Shown: positions 7,481 to 16,015 of the stretch, in pieces
How the letters are laid out: each line of letters begins with the position of its first letter
How positions within the stretch are numbered: the stretch's first letter is position 1
Source: Salinivirgaceae bacterium
GTDB lineage: Bacteria; Bacteroidota; Bacteroidia; Bacteroidales; SZUA-534
Assembly: GCA_017474765.1 (NCBI GenBank)
Contig: JAFVGW010000003.1
Coordinates: 62,001-126,000, forward strand
DNA length: 64,000 nucleotides
Reading direction: 5' to 3'
Position numbers and translations under genes: made by a program
The notes under the pieces: model-generated
Databases searched by the model: none
What the model was told of the DNA's origin: nothing
Seen by the model: the letters and a program-made list of their open reading frames with translations, nothing else

Positions 7481-8128
7481 TCAAATAGTGTAAAAATCCG
7501 ATGGGTCAACCCAGCCCGCACGAAGAGCGTATTTTATGACCTCGTGGGCGGTATTCACCCTTAGTTTGCGGAAGATGTTCTTGCGGTGGGTGGTGATGGT
7601 ATGAACGCTCGAGAAACGGTCTTTGGCAATCTCTTTGGTGGTTTTGCCAAGGGCTATGTCGACAGCGATGGCCATTTCGGTCGCCGTCAGAACTTCCTGC
7701 TCGTCAGATTCCTGTTGCCGTGCAAGCAGCATTTCCATTGCGCGCTGGCAGATGTAGCGCTTACCCTGCGATGCCGACGTCAGCGCTTCGCGAATCGAAG
7801 GTAACGAACTGTCCTTGAAGATGATACTGAACACATTCGACGAATAAACCACTCGGCGGATAAGTTTTTCTGTCAACTCGCCACTGACCAAAATCCACGT
7901 TGCCGCCGAAAACCGCTCGCTCATTTCGATAAGTTGCTCTTCGTCAGTGAAATCGAAAAGCGTATAATCGAGAATTACAACCGATTTGGCGTTCTCTTCC
8001 AACAAGTGTGTGAGACTGGCTCTGTTTGAGGCCTTCCGAATCTCGCTCTGCGCGTCGTCCTGCCTTATCAGGCTTTCAAACGCAAACCCCGTCAGGTCCT
8101 GATTGTCCGCTAAAATGTAGTTGTTCAC
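7481..8128 (-). CDS. LuxR/NarL-type response regulator
   Basis: A two-domain regulator. The N-terminal receiver-like part starts YILADNQDL, with a putative phospho-acceptor Asp in VVILDYTLFD; the C-terminal LuxR HTH is clear (LTATEMAIAVDIALGKTTKEIA ... SVHTITTHRKNIFRKLRVNTAHEVIKYAL). It should bind DNA as a dimer. The longest frame starts at ATG 8194, but a TATATTTG -7 element lies at 8165-8158 inside that extension, and the receiver fold begins after it. I therefore choose GTG 8128, which has an A-rich/AAGG stretch upstream; TTG 8146 is also possible. No histidine kinase adjoins it. The lost Asp pair in the receiver (ADNQDL) is usual for this subfamily. The target could be the susCD operon or cysE, but nothing shows which. 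Confidence 0.85.
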   Translation of the reverse strand: MNNYILADNQDLTGFAFESLIRQDDAQSEIRKASNRASLTHLLEENAKSVVILDYTLFDFTDEEQLIEMSERFSAATWILVSGELTEKLIRRVVYSSNVFSIIFKDSSLPSIREALTSASQGKRYICQRAMEMLLARQQESDEQEVLTATEMAIAVDIALGKTTKEIAKDRFSSVHTITTHRKNIFRKLRVNTAHEVIKYALRAGWVDPSDFYTI

Positions 8129-8157
8129 AAGTATAGCCTTTTTCAAAATTGTGGCCG

Positions 8158-8165
8158 CAAATATA
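8158..8165 (-). promoter_or_regulatory. Bacteroidota-type -7 element for the LuxR gene
   Basis: TATATTTG on the reverse strand matches TAnnTTTG. It places a transcript start about 20-25 nt before the GTG at 8128. No convincing -33 TTG is seen. Confidence 0.5.
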
Positions 8166-8378
8166 CCTATTGTTTTGGTATGTTGAAGAACCATTGCATA
8201 CGTATTTCGCGGTGTTTTTTGGTGGTAAATTCACGAACCTTTTACTTGATTTACCATGAAATTTTACCTGAAAGACAATCGATTATCGTTGTGGGCAACA
8301 ATAGTGATTTAAACACTGAATACATAAAATAAAATCAGCGCTTTAGTTTTTCCCCGTTTAAAATCCCGATTATCCAAC

Positions 8379-8410
8379 AAAAAAACGGGAACACCACTTG
8401 GGCATTCCCG
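8379..8410 (-). terminator. Terminator of the PBP-susCD-lipoprotein operon
   Basis: On the reverse strand CGGGAA (8410-8405) pairs with TTCCCG (8391-8386), then seven Ts follow. It lies about 95 bp after the lipoprotein stop. The wider gap 8129-8503 also holds a second hairpin, AGGTGTTA (8464-8471) with TAACACCT (8487-8494), and otherwise nothing recognisable. Confidence 0.6.
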
Positions 8411-8503
8411 CTTTCGGGCTAATATTCAATATCCAGGATTAATTAACTGATTAAGAGATGTTTAGGTGTTATAGTTTAGTTATGTCTAACACCTGATTAG
8501 TAC

Positions 8504-9001
8504 TCACTTTTTTGTTCCTTCAAAATGAATCGTGCCCACCATTTGACCAGCGTGCTTGAATGTGTAATCGAGCACCAGACGCTTGTCTTTGTATTCGCCA
8601 GCAATATCGCCAGCCACGGTGTAAACGCCATTCATACTTCCATAATCCTTGATAGCGAACGTGATAACTTCGTCGGCCAAAACCGCAGGGATGTCGTTTA
8701 CAATGGCACCAGGATATGCGCCCTTGCCCACATAGAACGTTGGCTGCACAAGAGTAATGGTACCTTTGTCGGCATTGACCTTTATGGTCGCAACTTCAGT
8801 ACCTTGCGGTGTCACGTCCTGACTGCTTTCGGAACCCGTTTGGCTGATGAAAACCATTGTTCCAGTAGTCGAGCCAATGTATTCACCTTCAATCGAGTTT
8901 AGCGACACTTCGTCGTCGTCGTCATTGCTGCACGCTGTAAAAGCCGCAATGCCCGCAATGGCAAAAATGACCAATAAATATATTCTTGTAAAATTTCTCA
9001 T
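8504..9001 (-). CDS. Secreted lipoprotein of the susCD operon
   Basis: A 165-residue lipoprotein. The start ATG 9001 gives MRNFTRIYLLVIFAIAGIAA followed by lipobox FTAC (Cys about residue 24) and an acidic SNDDDD tether, an export signal for the outer membrane surface in Bacteroidota. An in-frame ATG at 9043 would add 14 residues before the signal peptide and is unlikely. The rest is a compact beta-rich domain (IEGEYIGSTTGTMVF ... ITFAIKDYGSMNGVYTV ... GQMVGTIHFEG) resembling the calycin-like lipoproteins often found downstream of SusD, but I cannot assign a family firmly. It is the last gene of the operon, 96 bp after susD, so it probably binds the same nutrient or is a surface accessory. 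Confidence 0.72.
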   Translation of the reverse strand: MRNFTRIYLLVIFAIAGIAAFTACSNDDDDEVSLNSIEGEYIGSTTGTMVFISQTGSESSQDVTPQGTEVATIKVNADKGTITLVQPTFYVGKGAYPGAIVNDIPAVLADEVITFAIKDYGSMNGVYTVAGDIAGEYKDKRLVLDYTFKHAGQMVGTIHFEGTKK

Positions 9002-9097
9002 ATTCTGTAATGGTTTTAAATGGATGTTTAAAAAGACTGACACACAGCGCGTTGCCGTGCGCCAGTCCTCTCTTGAAATACAATCAACTATGGAAAA

Positions 9098-10738
9098 TCA
9101 ATACCCAGGATTCTGTGCGATTCCCAAATCCTCGCCCTTCAGGCCTGTCGGAATCGGCTGACGGTAGTGGCGGCCCTTCACGTTGTTGTATTTGGCCACA
9201 AGGTGGTTGTGGATTTTGGTGAAGTAAGCCTCTTGGTCGGCGGTGTAGGTGTTGCCGAGCGATGTTTTCCAGTCGTCGGCAAAGTGCTTGTAGTTCTTCA
9301 CTTTCTGCACCGACGAAATCAAATCTTTCCAGCGATATGAGTTGAGAACCGAGAATTGCTCGTAGGTGAACTCGTAGTCCCACTCACGTTTGATTTGGTC
9401 GAATGTTGGTGCGGCAACAGTCTCAATGCCAGCACGTTGGCGCAGTTGGTTGAACGGTTCAGCGGCCTCGCCATTGCGGCCAAGTTGCACAAGCGCCTCA
9501 GCCTTGATGAGCAGCACTTCGGCGTAACGAATCTCGATGCGGTCAACCGAGTTGTGCGTAATCTCAATATTCTCAGCGTTTTCGTAACTTTGGTCAACAC
9601 CCTTGCCGTTGATTGGTGTGTAAACGGGCGAGTAGTAGTTGTAGGTTTTGCCGTCCTCAGGGTTCACAATCTTGGTGAAGTAAGTCTCAGCCAGACGCTT
9701 GTCGTTGGGCTGCTCAGCAAACCAGTCGTCGTAAAGGTCGTCGTCCGAAACCTCGGTGTGGTTTTGGCTGTAGCCGCTGCCGTTCTCGCCGTTTTGGAAC
9801 GGGAACGTCCACGAGCAGTGTGTTTGGTGGTTGCCCTGAGCGTCAAACTCGTCGCCGTCGTGGGCAATGGTGAACAGGTGCTCGTTGGTGCCGCGCTTGT
9901 TGCTCTCATACTCGCGTCCCCAGAGTTTGTTGTATTCGGGGTCCAGAGCCAGTTTCCCGCTAGAAATCACCTTGTTAGCATATTCAATAGCCTTTTCCAG
10001 ACGGGCGTCGGTTTTGCTGAAAGCAGGGTCGGTTTGCGTTGCCGCGATGGCTGCCACCTCGCTCTGTGACAGTGGGTTATCGCCCCAAACCAGATAGGCG
10101 CGGGCCAGCAAGCCCTGAGCGGCCTGTTTCGACGGAATGCGCGGGTCGCCGTTGTAGTCGTTCAGCAACTCTTCAGCAGCAGTGAAATCGCTGACAATCT
10201 GCTCAAAAACCTTGTCGATGCTCTGACGCTCGGTGGTTGAGCCGCCCTCTTCGGTGAACACAGGCACCTCGCCCCAAAGTTGGGTAAGTTTCAGATAGGC
10301 CAGCGCGCGAAGGAATTTGGCCTTGCCCACGGCTGCGTTGTAACCCTGCTGACTTATCTTGCCAGCCTTCAAAGAGTTTGATACTGTGGTAATTGCCTCG
10401 TTCGCTTGCGCGATGCCAAGAAACAGGTGGTTGAAAATTTTCACCTGATACCAGGTTGTCGGTTCCTGCTCAAAGCGGCTGTTCACGGGGCCAGCCTCGC
10501 CCTCTTCGCCTTCAAACGAAGTCAACTTGTTGGAATTCAGTTCGATGATGAACGAGAACGATGACGAAAGCGGCTGCCAGTGGCTGTAAACGCCGTTCAC
10601 AAGCGAAATGGCGCTTGCGTCGTCGGCCACAACGTTGTCAAGGTCAATCTGATTCTCGTCGTCGTTATCCTCTTTGCACGACGAAAATCCTGCCAAAAGT
10701 GCTGATGCAATAACTGCTAAAAAAATTTTCTTATTCAT
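9098..10738 (-). CDS. SusD/RagB-family nutrient-binding lipoprotein
   Basis: A 546-residue outer-membrane surface lipoprotein that caps a SusC transporter and captures its ligand. It has signal peptide MNKKIFLAVIASALLAGFSS and lipobox SSCK (Cys 21), the N-terminal TPR-like part (LNYLALAYLKLTQLWGEVPVF region, residues about 140-165, written as FLRALAYLKLTQLWGE), and the C-terminal block with INNRR-like WKDLISS and the closing QNPGY typical of the family. It is slightly short for SusD. The preceding gene is its SusC partner, separated by an unusually long 261-bp gap that contains dispersed repeats. The ligand cannot be read from sequence; there are no glycoside hydrolases nearby, so a glycan substrate is not supported. 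Confidence 0.92.
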   Translation of the reverse strand: MNKKIFLAVIASALLAGFSSCKEDNDDENQIDLDNVVADDASAISLVNGVYSHWQPLSSSFSFIIELNSNKLTSFEGEEGEAGPVNSRFEQEPTTWYQVKIFNHLFLGIAQANEAITTVSNSLKAGKISQQGYNAAVGKAKFLRALAYLKLTQLWGEVPVFTEEGGSTTERQSIDKVFEQIVSDFTAAEELLNDYNGDPRIPSKQAAQGLLARAYLVWGDNPLSQSEVAAIAATQTDPAFSKTDARLEKAIEYANKVISSGKLALDPEYNKLWGREYESNKRGTNEHLFTIAHDGDEFDAQGNHQTHCSWTFPFQNGENGSGYSQNHTEVSDDDLYDDWFAEQPNDKRLAETYFTKIVNPEDGKTYNYYSPVYTPINGKGVDQSYENAENIEITHNSVDRIEIRYAEVLLIKAEALVQLGRNGEAAEPFNQLRQRAGIETVAAPTFDQIKREWDYEFTYEQFSVLNSYRWKDLISSVQKVKNYKHFADDWKTSLGNTYTADQEAYFTKIHNHLVAKYNNVKGRHYRQPIPTGLKGEDLGIAQNPGY

Positions 10739-10958
10739 AATTTCAAATGTTTTTAAATTGTTGATTTATTGTTTTTTAATTGCTTTATTTTAAGTTTTTC
10801 AAACCTCTGCTATGAACCACCCGATTCTAAACCGCTGATTCAATTTTAACATTTCCATTTCCTTGATATTTAATATTTTAAATGTTAATATTCCGTTTTA
10901 TCTGTTTCAGCCCTTCGGCCAAATTGTTCATTGTTAATTATTAATTGTTAATTGATAA

Positions 10959-11003
10959 TTCTGTGTAAATCAGTGTATTCTGTGTCGTCTGTGCGAAAAT
11001 CAA
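10959..11003. repeat. Dispersed ATCTGTG-type repeat, copy 3, in the susC-susD gap
   Basis: CTGTGTAAATCAGTG, TATTCTGTG and CTGTGCGAAAATC match the copies at 23577-23622 (reversed) and 26546-26613. Just before it (about 10920-10958) is an AT-rich run of TTGTTAATT-like units. The 261-bp gap has no gene, and it is unusual for a susC-susD pair to be spaced this far apart. Confidence 0.7.
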
Positions 11004-14000
11004 AGTGTCAATTTCACCCCCCCAACCACACTGCGCGAAGCGGGATAAACGCCTGAATCAGTGCCACTTGCCACTTCAGGGTCGTAGCCCTTGTAGCGTG
11101 TGGCGGTGAACAGGTTGCTGCCCGTGGCAAACACCCGCAACTGCGCGTTGTATTCCTTTGGAAGCGGCACGTTGTAGCCGATGGTCAGTTCGCGAAGTTT
11201 CAGATAACCAGCGTTTTGCACATATCGGCTGTCGATGTGGGCGAACGGCCGCGGACGGCTTGCCAGCGGCAGCGTGTTGCCGCCGTTTTCGGGTGTCCAC
11301 GACTCTTTGACGGTTGCCAGAACATTGTACGAATCGCCCGTCAGTTCGAGCCTGCGGCCCAGCGCGTTATACACCTTGTTGCCCACGCTGAACCCGAACG
11401 ATGCCGAAAAATCGATGCCTTTCCAGTTCACCTGCGTCGAGAATCCGCCAGTCAGTTTCGGCTGAATGCTGCCCAGAATCACGCGGTCGTTGCCGTCGAT
11501 GCGGCCGTTGCCGTCAGTGTCCTCAAACTTCAGGTCGCCAGGCTGCGGCGTCTGACCGTTGATGGTTGGCAATTTGGTCACGTCCTCGCCGCTCTGCACA
11601 ATGCCGCCGAACTTCAGCCCGTAGAACGCGCCCAGCGGTTCGCCTTTGCGCAGAATCTGCTGATTGTCAGAACCTTGAATCACATTATTGGTCGTTCCCA
11701 TATCGGTGATTCGGTTTTGGTTCAGTGCGGCGTTCGCCGATGCCGTCCACGACAGCCGTTTGCGTTCAACCAGCGTTGTATTCACTGCCAGTTCTACGCC
11801 TTTATTCACCACATTTCCAACATTTTGCAACTGTGTTGTCACGCCCGTCGAGAAGCCCACAGGCACGTCGAGCAGCAGGTCGCTCGTTTTCTTGTAATAG
11901 ATGTCGAAAACAAAGTCTAACTTATTGTTATACAGCCCTAAATCGAAACCTGCATTGTAACTTGCCGTGGTTTCCCACTTCAGGTTGTCGTTGGCCGTGT
12001 TCTTCTTCGCATAACTGCTCGAACCGCTGTAAGAGCCTGTGGCATACGAAGTTGTGAAAGCATAATCGCTGATTTCCTGATTGCCCACAACGCCGCCCGT
12101 CAAGCGGATTTTCAGGTAGGTCACCTTGCTGAAAGTGCTCATAAACGCCTCTTTATCAACGTTCCACGACAATCCGAGCGATGGGAAATAGCCCCAGCGG
12201 TGGCTGTGCGCAAAGCGGCTCGAATTGTCGGCGCGGAAAGTGGCCGTCAGGTTGTACCTATCACTCAATGTGTAGTTTACGCGAGCAATGAGCGAGTTCA
12301 GTTTCGCCTCGCTGATGCCCGTCTGCGGCGTGTAGATGCCCGAGCCGTCGCCCAAGTTGTATTGTTTCAGCACCTCGTTTGTGAAGTGGTTGGTGCGGAC
12401 AACGCTGTTGGTCGATGTTGATGTCTGACGCGTGAAACCTGCCAGAAAATCAATCGATTGGCTGCCGCCCAAATCCTTCTGATAGGTGACCGTATATTCC
12501 TGCTGCCAAACGTCGGTCTGACGGTTGCCTGTGCCGCCCACGCCTTCAGTGGCAAGGCCCAGCGACGTGTACGCGCCCGAAAAAGTGTTCTGCGTCAAAT
12601 GCTCGCTGTTCAGCCCGACCGACGCCTTAAGTGTCAGATTGCCAACCGTATAACTGCCCCAAACATTCGAGAGCAGATAGTTGTTAAGGTTTTCGGCCAC
12701 GCTTTCGCGAAGGTCGTAAACAGGGTTGGCCGCGTGGTCGCCGATGGCAAAATAGGCGTACTCGTATGGGTTGCTGAAATTGTAGTCGCCGTTGGCGTCA
12801 TAAACCTCAACCACAGGCGGCATAAGCAGCGCATAGACGAAACTGTTGGTGATTCCAGCCGAGAATGGCGACGAGTTGAAAACCTGCTTTTCGGTGGTTG
12901 TCAGGCCGCGCTGACGGATGCGTCCGTAAGTTGCGTTCACGCCGAAGCGCACCTGCTTGCGCGGTTCCCATTCCACGTTGGTATGGAAGTTATATCGTTG
13001 AAAACCAGAATTCAAAACAATACCGTCTTGGTCGGTGTAGTTGGCCGAGAAGGTGTAGCGGCTCTTGTCGCCCGCACCCTTCACGCTCAAGTCGTGCACC
13101 TGCTGAACGGCTGTCCGCAGAACAGCGTCCTGCCAGTCGGTGCCGTTGCCCAGAGCCGCAATCTGCTCGTCGGTGTAACCGCCCTTGTTGCTAAAATATT
13201 TCTTCTGAAAATCAGCCCATTCACTCGCGTTTAAAAGGTCGAGTTTGTGGCTCACGCGGCTCAAGCCGATGCTGTAGCCATAGACAATGCCGCCGAACTT
13301 CTCGCCCGCCTTGCCTTTTTTGGTCGTTATCAGAATCACGCCGTTCGCACCGCGCGACCCGTAAATGGCTGTGGCAGAGACGTCTTTCAGCACCTCAACC
13401 GACTCAATGTCGTCGGGATTCACCGTCGAGAGCGGATTCAGACTGCCCTCAATCGAGCCCAGGCCCGTGCCCGTGTTGGCCGCGTCCTTGAAATAGATGA
13501 AGCCGTCAATCACGTAGAGCGGTTCGTTGCTCGCATTCACCGAGTTGCCGCCGCGGATGCGGATGTGGCTGTCGGCGCCAGGCTGTCCGCTGCTTGCCGT
13601 AACGGCCAGTCCCGCCACCTTTCCGCTCAAGGCCTTGTCAACCGATGGCGCCGCCGTGCGGCTGATGGCTTCGGCTTTGACCGTGGCCACGCTGCCCGTC
13701 AGTTGCGTGCGTTTCTGCGTGCCGTAGCCCACCACAACCACCTCGCTCAACTTGTTCAGGTTTTCAGTCAGTTGAATTTCAATGGGTTCCGATGCCTCGT
13801 ACACGTCGATTTCCTGCGAGCGGTAGCCCACAAACTGAATCAGCAACGTGAGCGGAAGTTTCACTTTTGTTTTGAGCGTGAAGTTGCCGTCAAGGTCGGC
13901 CACCGTGCCCAATTCGTTGCCCGTTGTCGGCACAATGGTTGACCCGATGAGCGGGTCGCCCGTCCGAGCGTCGGTCACGCGGCCAGTTATGGTGGTGGTC

Positions 14001-14062
14001 TGCGCCGACGCCGAACTTGCTGACACAAAAGCAATTATAATTATGAGTAATATCTTTTTCAT
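11000..14062 (-). CDS. SusC/RagA-family TonB-dependent outer-membrane transporter
   Basis: A 1,020-residue beta-barrel transporter that imports a ligand captured by SusD, energised by TonB/ExbBD. The start ATG 14062 gives signal peptide MKKILLIIIIAFVSASSASAQ; the longer frame from 14116 adds 18 residues and is unlikely. Order: carboxypeptidase-regulatory-like domain (ITGRVTDARTGDPLIGSTIV, residues about 25-100), TonB-box region, plug domain (SVATVKAEAISRTAAPSVDKALSGKVAGL ... IRIRGGNSVNASNEPLYVIDGF), then the barrel, ending in VVGGVKLTL with a terminal aromatic-free strand as usual in this family. No N-terminal signalling (STN) domain is seen. It lies 80 bp after the PstS-like gene and before susD, so one operon is likely. 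Confidence 0.95.
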   Translation of the reverse strand: MKKILLIIIIAFVSASSASAQTTTITGRVTDARTGDPLIGSTIVPTTGNELGTVADLDGNFTLKTKVKLPLTLLIQFVGYRSQEIDVYEASEPIEIQLTENLNKLSEVVVVGYGTQKRTQLTGSVATVKAEAISRTAAPSVDKALSGKVAGLAVTASSGQPGADSHIRIRGGNSVNASNEPLYVIDGFIYFKDAANTGTGLGSIEGSLNPLSTVNPDDIESVEVLKDVSATAIYGSRGANGVILITTKKGKAGEKFGGIVYGYSIGLSRVSHKLDLLNASEWADFQKKYFSNKGGYTDEQIAALGNGTDWQDAVLRTAVQQVHDLSVKGAGDKSRYTFSANYTDQDGIVLNSGFQRYNFHTNVEWEPRKQVRFGVNATYGRIRQRGLTTTEKQVFNSSPFSAGITNSFVYALLMPPVVEVYDANGDYNFSNPYEYAYFAIGDHAANPVYDLRESVAENLNNYLLSNVWGSYTVGNLTLKASVGLNSEHLTQNTFSGAYTSLGLATEGVGGTGNRQTDVWQQEYTVTYQKDLGGSQSIDFLAGFTRQTSTSTNSVVRTNHFTNEVLKQYNLGDGSGIYTPQTGISEAKLNSLIARVNYTLSDRYNLTATFRADNSSRFAHSHRWGYFPSLGLSWNVDKEAFMSTFSKVTYLKIRLTGGVVGNQEISDYAFTTSYATGSYSGSSSYAKKNTANDNLKWETTASYNAGFDLGLYNNKLDFVFDIYYKKTSDLLLDVPVGFSTGVTTQLQNVGNVVNKGVELAVNTTLVERKRLSWTASANAALNQNRITDMGTTNNVIQGSDNQQILRKGEPLGAFYGLKFGGIVQSGEDVTKLPTINGQTPQPGDLKFEDTDGNGRIDGNDRVILGSIQPKLTGGFSTQVNWKGIDFSASFGFSVGNKVYNALGRRLELTGDSYNVLATVKESWTPENGGNTLPLASRPRPFAHIDSRYVQNAGYLKLRELTIGYNVPLPKEYNAQLRVFATGSNLFTATRYKGYDPEVASGTDSGVYPASRSVVGGVKLTL

Positions 14063-14142
14063 AGACAAAGTCCGAGTGAAAGGGTTGCGGACCGAGCGGC
14101 CCGCCCCTGTATTCAAAAACTTTTATAATGTTGGTAATCAGA

Positions 14143-14988
14143 CTATTCCTGTGCCAGGTCTTTCGATGGCAGTTTCAGCAGGCCGTATTGGTGCAGATAC
14201 TGCGCGCCGTTGGTCAGGGTCCACTGCACAAAATCGTTGAGCAGCGCGTTCGAGTGGTCGTAGGCGAAAGCCGCGTTGCCCACAGGAATCTCGCTGTAGC
14301 GTGCGTGCTCGAGCAGAGTCAGAATGTCGTCGAGTTGGCCGTCGGCCAGCACCTGCTCGCCCTGTTTGTCAAGGTCGAGCGGCAGCAGAGCGATGTCCTT
14401 CTTCAGTTGACGGCTCTCAAGGTCGAAAATATTTGACAATGTGTTGATTGTGACGCCCCACGGGTCACGGCTCACGGCCACTGTCAGGTAAGAGTCGTCG
14501 CCCGAAATCTTCTTTCCGCGATAGTCGGCAGCCGCCTCGTCGAAATGCTCGGCATAGAACCGCGACACCGACTGTTGGCCAGTTGCGGTGTAGATGTGGA
14601 TTTTTTGCTCGGTGGCAGTCGGCTCGTCGTCTTCAAACAGGTCCTCAACAAAGAAGAGCGCCTTAATCCGTTTTGCGTTCAGGCGGCGACCAATCAGCCC
14701 TGCCGCTTCCGACTCTTTGGCCGAAACGGGCAGCACCGCATAGCGTGCAAAGTTCACACCGTCGGCGCTGTTGCTCACAACCGAAAGGCTGTTCTTCTCG
14801 CCAGCCTGCGCCTTGCCTGCCTTAAACACAAACTCAACGCCCGCGTTGGTCTTGCTGTATTCGTCGGCCCACTTCTCAACAAGCGGTTTAACCGAATTTG
14901 GCACGTGCACCGTAACTTGTTGGCTTTGAGCCGAAACCGATGCCTGAAATCCTAAAACTATTGCTATTGTATATATTATCTTTTTCAT
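14143..14988 (-). CDS. PstS-like periplasmic binding protein, first gene of the susCD operon
   Basis: A 281-residue secreted protein with signal peptide MKKIIYTIAIVLGFQASVSA (cleavage after AQ-SQ) and no lipobox, so it is probably soluble in the periplasm. The body resembles the PBP type 2 / PstS-like substrate-binding fold: VHVPNSVKPLVEKWADEYSK at the start, SADGVNFARYAVLPVSAKES mid-protein, an IHIYTATGQQSVSRFY loop, and the C-terminal IPVGNAAFAYDHSNALLNDFVQW helix typical of phosphate-type binding proteins. It heads a SusC/SusD operon with no ABC permease nearby, so it may receive ligand from SusC in the periplasm. An anion or metal-oxyanion ligand is a guess from the fold only. Confidence 0.72.
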   Translation of the reverse strand: MKKIIYTIAIVLGFQASVSAQSQQVTVHVPNSVKPLVEKWADEYSKTNAGVEFVFKAGKAQAGEKNSLSVVSNSADGVNFARYAVLPVSAKESEAAGLIGRRLNAKRIKALFFVEDLFEDDEPTATEQKIHIYTATGQQSVSRFYAEHFDEAAADYRGKKISGDDSYLTVAVSRDPWGVTINTLSNIFDLESRQLKKDIALLPLDLDKQGEQVLADGQLDDILTLLEHARYSEIPVGNAAFAYDHSNALLNDFVQWTLTNGAQYLHQYGLLKLPSKDLAQE

Positions 14989-15161
14989 TGTATTTTCGTT
15001 TTTAAAGTATTGATATTGTATTTATTAAAGATTGTTGTGGCCTTCGTTTCTGCGGCGGCGCCACGGTCCGCACTTCCAATCTCACCCGTTGCAACAGCAA
15101 CACATTCGCATTCGTTTTTCAATTGTCCTCATTGCTTTTTTCCTCGTTTGTTTTTACGATG

Positions 15162-15169
15162 CAAAAGTG
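15162..15169 (-). promoter_or_regulatory. Possible -7 element of the PBP-susCD operon
   Basis: CACTTTTG on the reverse strand matches TAnnTTTG except for the first base. It lies about 175 nt upstream of the binding-protein start and downstream (in the operon direction) of the operator-like repeats at 15213-15256. Tentative. Confidence 0.3.
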
Positions 15170-15212
15170 CGGCAACATTCAAAACCGCGTAATCGCTTTG
15201 ATATGTCATTTT

Positions 15213-15256
15213 GCATACCATACGTTGGTAAACCATATACCATATATTAGGTATGC
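15213..15256. promoter_or_regulatory. Tandem TACC/GGTA palindromes, operator-like
   Basis: TACCA-TACGT-TGGTA (15216-15230) and TACC-ATATATTA-GGTA (15238-15253) are two adjacent inverted repeats with centres about 22 bp apart, that is two helical turns. Outer arms GCATACC (15213-15219) and GGTATGC (15250-15256) enclose both. They lie upstream of the susCD operon promoter region and could bind a dimeric regulator. The rest of the 396-bp gap 14989-15384 shows no gene. Confidence 0.5.
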
Positions 15257-15299
15257 GAGATTGACGCGGCGAAAAAAACGAGATGAATTCAAATAAAAT

Positions 15300-15335
15300 A
15301 GCGCTGAAAGTCAAATACTTTCAGCGCTTTTTTTT
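15300..15335 (-). terminator. Terminator after the HEAT-repeat gene
   Basis: A perfect 11-bp stem, AGCGCTGAAAG (15300-15310) with CTTTCAGCGCT (15318-15328), has a 7-nt loop. The reverse strand continues with a T-rich tail, fitting the gene ending at 15385; the forward side has eight Ts, so it may work in both directions. Confidence 0.75.
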
Positions 15336-15384
15336 GCGATATGGAAGGAATTATTGAAATATTATCGCTTTGTCCCTTCTCATA

Positions 15385-15900
15385 TCAATCATCGTAATTC
15401 TTTACAATCTCAACAAGCCCCGATGTCAGGCTCTCGTTGAAGTCGCCTTCGGCGGCAAGGCGTTTTTCGATGTGGGCGATGAGTTCGGCGCGGCGCTCGT
15501 CGGTGATTGAGCCCTGACGGTTTTCGACAACAGTAAACGCTTCGAAGGCAAGTTCGAACGGTGAATCGAACACCAAATCGATAAAGAGTTCGAGTTGTGG
15601 CAGATAGTCGATTTTCGAGTACCAGCACGATGTTACGAGCATCTGCTTCACATTGTCGTCGGTTTCGGCGGCAATGGCAGCGGCCATCTCGTCGACAAGG
15701 CCAGGTTGGCTGGCATCGCACAAAAGTTTGAAGACGGACATTTTTATGTCGTCATCGCCACAGGTTTTGTACACTTTCACCAAGGCGGGCAGAAGTTTCG
15801 GCACGCCAATCTCTCGTATTTGCTCAAGAACAGCCAGCACGGCGTCTTTTCCGCCGTTGGCCAGTGAGTCTTCAATTGATTTCAGACGGTTGTTTTCCAT
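15385..15900 (-). CDS. HEAT-repeat protein
   Basis: A 171-residue cytoplasmic all-helical protein, acidic, with three or four HEAT-like helix pairs (AVLAVLEQIREIGVPKLLPALVKVYKTCGD, then DIKMSVFKLLCD, ELAFEAFTVVENR). No catalytic motif is seen, and the fold suggests protein-protein binding. ATG 15900 starts MENNRLKSIEDSLANGGKDA; the longer frame to 15996 adds 32 basic residues that do not fit and would remove the leader. A perfect 7-bp palindrome (TTCGCTT-C-AAGCGAA, 15936-15950) lies just upstream and could regulate it. It is divergent from the lipoprotein gene at 16016. No function can be assigned. Confidence 0.78.
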   Translation of the reverse strand: MENNRLKSIEDSLANGGKDAVLAVLEQIREIGVPKLLPALVKVYKTCGDDDIKMSVFKLLCDASQPGLVDEMAAAIAAETDDNVKQMLVTSCWYSKIDYLPQLELFIDLVFDSPFELAFEAFTVVENRQGSITDERRAELIAHIEKRLAAEGDFNESLTSGLVEIVKNYDD

Positions 15901-16015
15901 AAAAACATAAAATTTTTCACGAATGTAGCGCAAGTTTCGCTTCAAGCGAACGAAAAACGCTTGCAGTTTTGTAAAAATACCTATTTTTAGCAGCATTTAA
16001 TTTCAAAATCTGAAA

